Assembly: GCA_945878555.1 (NCBI GenBank)
Contig: CAMDWI010000009.1
Span: 1-64,000 of the forward strand
Direction of reading: 5' to 3'
Source: Klebsiella pneumoniae
GTDB taxonomy: Bacteria; Pseudomonadota; Gammaproteobacteria; Eutrophobiales; Eutrophobiaceae
Length of the DNA: 64,000 bases
The notes beneath the pieces are model-generated. The model ran no database searches and was not told where the DNA came from. It saw only the letters and a list, made by a program, of their open reading frames with translations. The position numbers and the translations under genes are program-made. Below, piece by piece: positions 57,769 to 64,000 of this stretch. The stretch's first letter is position 1, and each line of letters starts with the position of its first letter.

Positions 57769-58644
57769 ATGAATCTTTACTATCTGTTTCTCACCAACGC
57801 TGAATTCTTTTACTTCATCGCGGGAGTGACGGGATTGCTGGTTGGCAGTTTCCTCAATGTAGTAATTTACAGACTGCCTGTCATGATGGAGCGTGAATGG
57901 CGCGCAGAATGTAACCAGTTTCTGGGCCTGTCGACCGATAATGATACCCGGCAGCCCACCTTCAACCTGGTTGTTCCCGGCTCTTCCTGTCCACAATGCG
58001 GGCATAAGATCGGTCCACTGGAAAATATTCCTGTCGCAAGCTATCTGATGCTCAGAGGTAAATGCCGTTCTTGCAAAACCACGATATCCTTGCGTTACCC
58101 CCTGGTAGAAATTGTTACTGGCCTGTTGACTTTAGTCGTCGCCATACATTTTGGTGTAACCATGCAGGCGCTGATGGCGGCGGTATTGACATGGTCGCTG
58201 ATAGCATTAACTGTTATTGATTATGACCACCAGCTCCTTCCGGACAGTATTACATTGCCAATCCTGTGGCTCGGGATTATTTGTAATATGTTCGGTCTCT
58301 ACACAAATACCCATGCCAGTCTGGTCGGTGCTATAGCCGGTTATCTTGTATTGTGGGCAGTATATTTCACATTCAAGCTGATTACCGGCAAGGTCGGCAT
58401 GGGACACGGAGATTTCAAGTTACTGGCCCTGCTTGGTGCATGGGCAGGCTGGCAGTCGCTACCAATCATCATTATTGTTTCGTCCTTGTTAGGTTCGATA
58501 ATCGGTATAGGCCTGATCATATTCAGCGGACACAAAAAGAGCCAGCCAATACCCTTTGGTCCGTATCTTGCGCTTGCCGGCTGGCTGGCCCTGTTATATG
58601 GGACCGAATTGACACGTGCCTACTATAGCCTGATGCCTGGCTAA
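57769..58644 (+). CDS. pilD: Prepilin peptidase/N-methyltransferase PilD
   Basis: A 291-residue inner-membrane aspartyl protease that removes pilin leaders and methylates the new N-terminus. A four-cysteine cytoplasmic zinc motif (C-P-Q-C...C-R-S-C) is in the first loop. Catalytic Asp residues are in D-Y-D-H-Q-L-L-P and G-M-G-H-G-D-F-K. About eight membrane segments. It should process both pilins at 40713 and 41426. Confidence 0.95.
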   Translation: MNLYYLFLTNAEFFYFIAGVTGLLVGSFLNVVIYRLPVMMEREWRAECNQFLGLSTDNDTRQPTFNLVVPGSSCPQCGHKIGPLENIPVASYLMLRGKCRSCKTTISLRYPLVEIVTGLLTLVVAIHFGVTMQALMAAVLTWSLIALTVIDYDHQLLPDSITLPILWLGIICNMFGLYTNTHASLVGAIAGYLVLWAVYFTFKLITGKVGMGHGDFKLLALLGAWAGWQSLPIIIIVSSLLGSIIGIGLIIFSGHKKSQPIPFGPYLALAGWLALLYGTELTRAYYSLMPG

Positions 58645-58646
58645 CC

Positions 58647-59249
58647 ATGTCACGCCCACTGAAAGTAGGACTGACCGGCGGGATTGGCAGTGGTAAATCA
58701 ACAGTATCATCAATGTTTGCCCGTATGGGTATACCCGTCATAGATGCTGATGTAATTTCCCGCGAGCTTACAACTGGTCACAGTCCGTTGGTGCAAAGAC
58801 TTGTTGCTGAATTCGGGACTGACATCACTGATAAAAACGGGGTTATAGACCGCCAGGCACTGCGAAACAGGGTTTTCAGTGATGCTAATGCCAGAATAAT
58901 GCTGGAGTCCATTTTGCATCCACTGATATATGATCGCATGGAGAACATCTATCATACCATTCAAGCGCCATACTGTATTTTTTCGATTCCACTGTTGCTT
59001 GAATCTGACGCTCGTACAAAGGTGGACAGGATTCTTGTTATCGATTGTCCCGTGACGCTACAGATTGAGCGAGCCTGTAATCGTGATAAAGTGTCAGCCA
59101 GCATTGTTGAGAGTATTATCCGGACGCAGGTAACTCGCGAAGACCGCTTGAATGCGGCAGATGATGTCATTATGAATGACAGCACCACAGATGAACTTCA
59201 ACTACAGGTATCCAGGTTGAACGAGTACTACCTGAAACTGGTCAATTAA
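58647..59249 (+). CDS. coaE: Dephospho-CoA kinase
   Basis: A 200-residue P-loop kinase for the last step of CoA synthesis. Walker A G-G-I-G-S-G-K-S-T, then I-D-A-D-V-I-S-R-E. It starts two bases after pilD, a conserved pilD-coaE-zapD-yacG order. Confidence 0.95.
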   Translation: MSRPLKVGLTGGIGSGKSTVSSMFARMGIPVIDADVISRELTTGHSPLVQRLVAEFGTDITDKNGVIDRQALRNRVFSDANARIMLESILHPLIYDRMENIYHTIQAPYCIFSIPLLLESDARTKVDRILVIDCPVTLQIERACNRDKVSASIVESIIRTQVTREDRLNAADDVIMNDSTTDELQLQVSRLNEYYLKLVN

Positions 59250-59276
59250 CCGGTCATAGTGTGATAATTTATAGCC

Positions 59277-60047
59277 GTGAATAGTGAAATTATATATGAA
59301 CAACCGCTGAACGAACGCATCAGGACGTTCCTGAGGCTGGAGTATTTGTTCGGGCTGGTTGATCACTTTATGAACGGAGAAACCGAATGGGATGTCCGTT
59401 CCCTGCTAGATACCTTGCTTGATCTCACTGATCTAATCTCGCGTACCGATATTAAAAATGAATTGATCAAGGAGCTTGAACGTCACGCTGCAATATTCAG
59501 GGCATTACAAAAAAACCCTGGCGTCGACCCGAGACGACTCGATATAGTTCTGAATGACATACACCAATATCTCGAAGGACTGCGGGACATGTACTGTCAG
59601 CCAGGACAGTCACTCAAGCAGAATGAACTGGTAAGTTCTCTCCGTCAACGCAACGCTATATCAGGTGGAACATGTAATTTTGACTTGCCGGCATATCATC
59701 TTTGGCTTAATCGCCCGCTCGCTTATCAACGTCAACATCTGCTTGAATGGCAGAAGGATCTTGCAATCATCAGGAACAGTATCCTGCTGATACTTAATCT
59801 GATTCGAAACAGCAGTAACCCACAGCCGGAAATTGCTATCAAGGGTTTCTATCAGAAGGCGATGGAGCAGAATACAAACTGCCAACTAATCCGGGTCATA
59901 ATGAATGTAGAATCTCCCTTTTTTCCGGAGATAAGCGCAGGAAAACACCGCGTTACCATCCGCTTCATGGATCAGGTTGATACTTCAAATCGGCCAGTAC
60001 AAACTGACCAGGATGTAGACTTCGTTATACATTGTTGTCTGTTATGA
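59277..60047 (+). CDS. zapD: Cell division protein ZapD
   Basis: A 256-residue soluble FtsZ-bundling protein (formerly YacF). The N-terminal I-I-Y-E-Q-P-L-N-E-R-I-R-T-F-L-R-L-E is the family signature. The start codon is GTG. It overlaps yacG by four bases. Confidence 0.93.
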   Translation: MNSEIIYEQPLNERIRTFLRLEYLFGLVDHFMNGETEWDVRSLLDTLLDLTDLISRTDIKNELIKELERHAAIFRALQKNPGVDPRRLDIVLNDIHQYLEGLRDMYCQPGQSLKQNELVSSLRQRNAISGGTCNFDLPAYHLWLNRPLAYQRQHLLEWQKDLAIIRNSILLILNLIRNSSNPQPEIAIKGFYQKAMEQNTNCQLIRVIMNVESPFFPEISAGKHRVTIRFMDQVDTSNRPVQTDQDVDFVIHCCLL

Positions 60048-60229
60048 AGATCTGTCCCGGCTGTCACAAAAAAATTGATCCCGTAAATGGACTGGACTGG
60101 TTACCTTTCTGCTCCGACCGCTGCAGACTGATAGATCTGGGCGCCTGGTTAAATGAAGATCACAGGATTGCTGCAGAAACGGCTGAAATACAGTCTGAGC
60201 CAGCTGATACAGGTTTCACAACACACTAG
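60044..60229 (+). CDS. yacG: DNA gyrase inhibitor YacG
   Basis: A 61-residue zinc protein with C4-P-G-C7 and C23-S-D-R-C27 in place, then R-L-I-D-L-G-A-W-L. Binds GyrB and blocks DNA binding. The ATG (60044) makes an ATGA overlap with zapD. The 3' end overlaps the convergent Nudix gene by 14 bases. Confidence 0.92.
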   Translation: MKICPGCHKKIDPVNGLDWLPFCSDRCRLIDLGAWLNEDHRIAAETAEIQSEPADTGFTTH

Positions 60230-61223
60230 TACTTTCAGGCCGGTGAGCAGCCAGATTTTTCATCGCCTTGACCGGATCAGCAGCATCCCATATACCACGG
60301 ATCATGGAAATTCCACAGGCGTAACTGCGGCGGGCATGCACCAGATCCTGCGGCCTGAGACCGCCAAGTGCATAAACTGGAATGGTTGAAGCAGCAGCAA
60401 GTTCGCTGAACCTGCCCCAGCCCATACCGACTATACCAGGATGTGTACTGGTTCTTGCTACAGGTGATACCACGCAAAAATCTGCTCCTATCTCTGCTGC
60501 ATGATCCAGCTCTTCCCGTGAATGGCAAGAAGCGGCCAGTAGCAGGTCATCCGATACCGGCCTTTTTGTGAGTTGCATCAGACTTGAAGTCTGCAGATGG
60601 AATCCATGTACACCTAACGTCAACCCCTGTTCTATGTCACCGTTATATATCAACCGGCATCGCGTGTTGCTGCACATTTGCACCAGCTCACGGACAAACG
60701 ATCGGTGTTGCTCAAAGCTGGTTTTCCTGCTTCGAAACTGAAGCAATTCCAGCCCGTTATCAATCAGCTGCTTGACCCGATTGAGAAAGTCATCGTTATA
60801 CATTCCCCTGTCCGGTGTAACCAGATAGAGCTGTGGCAGGGTGATAACCCGGATTAAACGTTTATTTGCCGCCGGGAATGGTATCTCTGCCAGATTTTCA
60901 ACCGGGATCCACTCCACCTTCTGCCCCTCCACTCCACGAGGCACTCCTGACCAGCTGTCAACTACCCATGCATGCAGGCGAATACAGATATCTCCATAAT
61001 CGTGATCCAGCTTTAACAGGTGATGAGCCGATTCTACGTTGATATCTGTTTCTTCAAACAGTTCGCGTCGAAGTCCCTGCAGGATTGTTTCACCTGCCTC
61101 CAGTTTACCCCCCGGAAATTCCCATAATCCTGACTGGTTGAGATTGGATGCACGTATGGATAGTAGTACTCTGTCCCGGGTATTGTTAAAGATAATGCCA
61201 ATGACAACAGGTATCCTGTCCAT
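60216..61223 (-). CDS. Nudix hydrolase-ThiE-like fusion protein
   Basis: A 335-residue two-domain protein. Residues 1-130 are a MutT-type Nudix domain; the box G-x5-E-x7-R-E-x-x-E-E is intact (G-G-K-L-E-A-G-E...R-R-E-L-F-E-E). Residues 145-325 are thiamine-phosphate-synthase/TenI-like (R-S-R-K-T near 165, V-S-P-V-A-R-T-S-T-H-P). Such fusions are widespread in gammaproteobacteria and annotated as MutT-like 8-oxo-dGTP diphosphatases. The role of the second domain is not settled. It lies between yacG and argJ. Confidence 0.88.
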   Translation of the reverse strand: MDRIPVVIGIIFNNTRDRVLLSIRASNLNQSGLWEFPGGKLEAGETILQGLRRELFEETDINVESAHHLLKLDHDYGDICIRLHAWVVDSWSGVPRGVEGQKVEWIPVENLAEIPFPAANKRLIRVITLPQLYLVTPDRGMYNDDFLNRVKQLIDNGLELLQFRSRKTSFEQHRSFVRELVQMCSNTRCRLIYNGDIEQGLTLGVHGFHLQTSSLMQLTKRPVSDDLLLAASCHSREELDHAAEIGADFCVVSPVARTSTHPGIVGMGWGRFSELAAASTIPVYALGGLRPQDLVHARRSYACGISMIRGIWDAADPVKAMKNLAAHRPESTSVL

Positions 61224-61374
61224 ACTATTGGGCTAGGTGTTTAAATTATATGATGTAAAACTGGATGCCAACAGGCAGTAAACAGACAAATAATAAAGCA
61301 GTTGCGACATGTGTGGAGACATACTCTGCTCAGCGTGTGACAGCATCTCCTTCAAACCTCACGATTAACGATTA

Positions 61375-62595
61375 CTAACTCCTGTAATCAGCATTGATTT
61401 TGACATACTCGTAGGAAAAATCGCAGGTCCAGACCGTTTCAGTTTCTGCACCGCGGCCCAGATCTATTCGCAATAAAATATCCTCGCTTTTCATCACGTC
61501 CTGTCCGGCTTCTTCGGTGTATTCTGTCGCACGGGCGCCCTGATTGACTATACGACAATCATTCAGATAGATAGCGACACTGCTGATATCCAGGTCAGTG
61601 ATTCCTGCTCGCCCTATTGCAGCCAGGATACGTCCCCAGTTGGGATCCGAGGCAAAAAAGGCGGTTTTAACCAGTGGTGAGGTTGCGACTGCATAGGCAA
61701 CATCAAGACACTCCTTACTGCTTGATCCACGCTGCACAGTGATGGATATAAATTTTGTAGCACCTTCACCGTCACGCACTATTGCAGTTGCCAGATGCTC
61801 ACATACCTCATTTATACATTGTTGCAATAACGGCAGGTTTTTATCATCCATGGAAGTAATTTTTTTATTTGCAGCCTTACCCGTGGCAATGAGTACACAA
61901 GCGTCGTTAGTCGACATGTCCCCATCTACACATATCCTGTTAAAGGATACGTTCACTGCCCGCTCCAGAACTGCCTGCAATACAGGATTATCTACAGCAG
62001 CATCTGTTCCAATAAACGCCAGCATCGTTGCCATATCAGGACGTATCATGCCTGAACCCTTTGCGATCCCTGTCACTGTGACGGTTTTACCATCAAGCTG
62101 TATTTGCCTGGAAATGCCCTTGGTCATCGTATCTGTCGTGATGATAGTGCTGGCACATTTCATCCAGTTCTGTTCGGAAAGGTCGGCGATTAACACCGGT
62201 AATGCACTGTTTATTTTCTCGACAGGTAAATCCTGGCCGATAACACCTGTAGAAAACGGGAGTACCATTTCTGCTGTACAACCGGCAAGACTGGCAAGTG
62301 ATGTGCAGGTTGAGATTGCATCAGTAATTCCTTTAATTCCTGTGCCAGCATTCGCATTACCGGCATTTATCAGACAAAATCGGTGTCTGTCATACTGACA
62401 ATGCCGTTTTGCAACGGTAACAGGCGCTGCACAGAACCCGTTTTTTGTAAATACAGCACTGACGGTGGCATCGTCGGCGAATTCAATCAGGGCAAGGTCT
62501 GCGCGTGTTCGTGTATAAATGCCAGCGCTGGTAGTTGCCAGTCGTATGCCGGGTATCGGCAACAGTTCTACTGCAGGATTAAGTCTGACGGCCAT
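61375..62595 (-). CDS. argJ: Ornithine acetyltransferase/N-acetylglutamate synthase ArgJ
   Basis: A 406-residue bifunctional enzyme of the cyclic arginine pathway. The proenzyme cuts itself between A189 and T190 in R-P-D-M-A-T-M-L-A-F; the freed threonine is the nucleophile. The family's D-G-E-G-A-T-K motif is present. It lies 29 bases after secA on the same strand; the secA-argJ-Nudix order is common. The 151-base gap downstream holds nothing obvious. Confidence 0.96.
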   Translation of the reverse strand: MAVRLNPAVELLPIPGIRLATTSAGIYTRTRADLALIEFADDATVSAVFTKNGFCAAPVTVAKRHCQYDRHRFCLINAGNANAGTGIKGITDAISTCTSLASLAGCTAEMVLPFSTGVIGQDLPVEKINSALPVLIADLSEQNWMKCASTIITTDTMTKGISRQIQLDGKTVTVTGIAKGSGMIRPDMATMLAFIGTDAAVDNPVLQAVLERAVNVSFNRICVDGDMSTNDACVLIATGKAANKKITSMDDKNLPLLQQCINEVCEHLATAIVRDGEGATKFISITVQRGSSSKECLDVAYAVATSPLVKTAFFASDPNWGRILAAIGRAGITDLDISSVAIYLNDCRIVNQGARATEYTEEAGQDVMKSEDILLRIDLGRGAETETVWTCDFSYEYVKINADYRS

Positions 62596-62624
62596 TTATA
62601 TAGCTGGAACTCTTTATCTGCTAA

Positions 62625-64000
62625 TCAAGAATCGGCCAGTCGACCATGACATTGCTTGAATTTCTTGCCGGAACCACATGGACAAGGTTCATTTCTACCC
62701 ACCTTTTTCTCTTCACGGACAAATGGCGCTTTTTCCTCCGGAGTTGTTTCAACACTCTCTCCGGTAAATGTATTCGGTGCTGCAGGATGGCTGAACTCCA
62801 TCTGTTTGGGTGGTTCATGTTTTTCAACCGGCAAGATGTCCTGCTCGGTTCGTACCTGCACCCTCGAGAGGATGTTGATCACGTCCTTTTTTATGTTTTC
62901 CAGCATTTCACCAAACATGGCAAATGCCTCACGCTTGTATTCCTGCTTGGGATTTTTGGCCGCATAACTCCGCAGTCCTATGCCCTGACGCAGATGATCC
63001 ATCGCTACCAGATGTTCTTTCCAGTGACGATCCAGCACGTCCAGCATAAAATCCTTTTCAATGCGACGCATCAACTCTGCGGGTATGACTTTCTCCCTTT
63101 CAGACACATGCGAGTCAATCAGTCCGGATATTTTTTCCTTTAGCGATTCTTCATGCAATTCGGCATCTGCATCTAGCCAGTCCTGTATGTCCAGCTTCAA
63201 CGTAAATGCATGCTCGATTGCCTCGGCAAGTCCCTTGACATCCCATACTTCATGCATACTTCCTGCCGGAACATAGGTCTCTATCATGTCCCTCACAATA
63301 TCATTACGCATGTTCCTGATGTCAGTAGCGATATCATCAACTTCAAGCAACTCATTACGCCACTCGTAGATAACCTTGCGTTGGTCATTGGCAACGTCAT
63401 CATATTCAAGCAAGTGTTTACGCAGGTCAAAATTATGCCCTTCAACCTTGCGCTGTGCATTCTCTATGGCGCGACTTACCAGATTGGATTCAATCGCCTC
63501 ACCCTCCTGCATACCCAGTTTCTGCATGATAGATGCCATACGGTCTGATGCAAATATGCGCATCAAATTGTCTTCAAGCGAAAGATAAAAGCGGCTGGAC
63601 CCCGGATCGCCCTGTCTACCTGAACGTCCTCTCAATTGATTGTCAATGCGGCGGGACTCGTGCCTTTCGGTGCCTATTACACGCAGGCCTCCATTATTCA
63701 ATACCTGGTCATGCACTGCCTGCCATTCTTTCCGTATCCTCTCCAGCTCCGCCGGTTCAGGATTCTCCAGTAATTTAATCTGGGCTTCATAATTTCCACC
63801 GAGCACGATATCCGTGCCCCGGCCAGCCATATTCGTCGCTATGGTAACCCTGCCAGGCGTACCGGCCTGCATGATGATTTCCGCCTCTTTTTCATGGTAT
63901 TTTGCATTCAGTACCTGATGTTTGATTTTTTCATTCTTCAGGATATTGGACAAATATTCGGAAATCTCGATGGAAGTGGTGCCAACCAGTACCGGTTGCC
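62625..64000 (-). CDS. secA: Protein translocase ATPase SecA, 5' part beyond window
   Basis: The C-terminal 457 residues of SecA. The frame is open to 64000 and the visible start reads [11 protein letters not shown], which is internal to the second nucleotide-binding domain. [12 protein letters not shown] and the [10 protein letters not shown] motif VI follow. The protein ends with the zinc and SecB-binding tail [14 protein letters not shown]. Drives preproteins through SecYEG. Confidence 0.97.
   Translation of the reverse strand, partial: QPVLVGTTSIEISEYLSNILKNEKIKHQVLNAKYHEKEAEIIMQAGTPGRVTIATNMAGRGTDIVLGGNYEAQIKLLENPEPAELERIRKEWQAVHDQVLNNGGLRVIGTERHESRRIDNQLRGRSGRQGDPGSSRFYLSLEDNLMRIFASDRMASIMQKLGMQEGEAIESNLVSRAIENAQRKVEGHNFDLRKHLLEYDDVANDQRKVIYEWRNELLEVDDIATDIRNMRNDIVRDMIETYVPAGSMHEVWDVKGLAEAIEHAFTLKLDIQDWLDADAELHEESLKEKISGLIDSHVSEREKVIPAELMRRIEKDFMLDVLDRHWKEHLVAMDHLRQGIGLRSYAAKNPKQEYKREAFAMFGEMLENIKKDVINILSRVQVRTEQDILPVEKHEPPKQMEFSHPAAPNTFTGESVETTPEEKAPFVREEKKVGRNEPCPCGSGKKFKQCHGRLADS

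Overview
The window is an ordinary, densely coded gammaproteobacterial chromosome segment. That reading rests on single-copy housekeeping genes that are recognisable by family (nagZ, rlmD, ilvBHC, leuA, proS, sucCD, bamD, rluD, clpB, pilSR, pilBCD, coaE, zapD, yacG, argJ, secA). The pairing of zapD/yacG with pilBCD, and hda next to purM, point to Gammaproteobacteria. The leuA-pssA-ilvC-ilvH-ilvB order recalls Chromatiales-like sulfur-oxidiser relatives, but the species cannot be fixed from sequence alone. I saw no rRNA, tRNA, CRISPR array, prophage or intact insertion sequence.

Layout. 1-2535 (minus): the 3'-truncated nagZ, then an ECF sigma factor with three small co-oriented genes (DUF3619-like membrane protein, acidic exported protein, DUF3106 protein). 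2833-9987 (minus): an exported repeat protein, an L,D-transpeptidase, rlmD, an exonuclease, cysM, rimI, a uracil-DNA glycosylase and leuA, which is preceded by a leucine-rich leader peptide. 10041-14913 (minus): pssA, a decarboxylase-like protein lacking its catalytic residues, and ilvC-ilvH-ilvB. 15160-24668: proS, acyP, a 60-kDa orphan, arsC, wrbA, hda, perM, a DUF2066 gene, purM and trmJ.

24786-40647 is a surface-glycan region: glycosyltransferases, suhB, an ABC O-antigen-type exporter (wzm/wzt), two sulfotransferases, a methyltransferase, a WbsX/GH99-like protein, an HTH-nucleotidyltransferase regulator, a WecB-like epimerase and a large membrane protein. Two sulfotransferase genes overlapping the exporter operon suggest that a sulfated polysaccharide is made and exported. 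40713-45005 holds two type IV pilin genes, each with a sigma-54-type promoter, followed by their likely activators pilR and pilS.

45280-64000: sucCD, nadE, a 112-bp MITE-like inverted-repeat element, bamD, rluD, yfiH (pgeF), clpB with a sigma-32-type promoter, pilBCD-coaE-zapD-yacG, a Nudix-ThiE fusion, argJ and the 3' part of secA, cut by the window edge.

I found no clearly new multi-gene system. The points most worth a second look are the near-leaderless leuA leader peptide, the decarboxylase-like pseudoenzyme beside pssA, the twin sigma-54 pilins next to a GT-C-like membrane protein, the sulfotransferase-containing glycan operon, the palindromic repeat element, and the two exported proteins that share a C-terminal tail.
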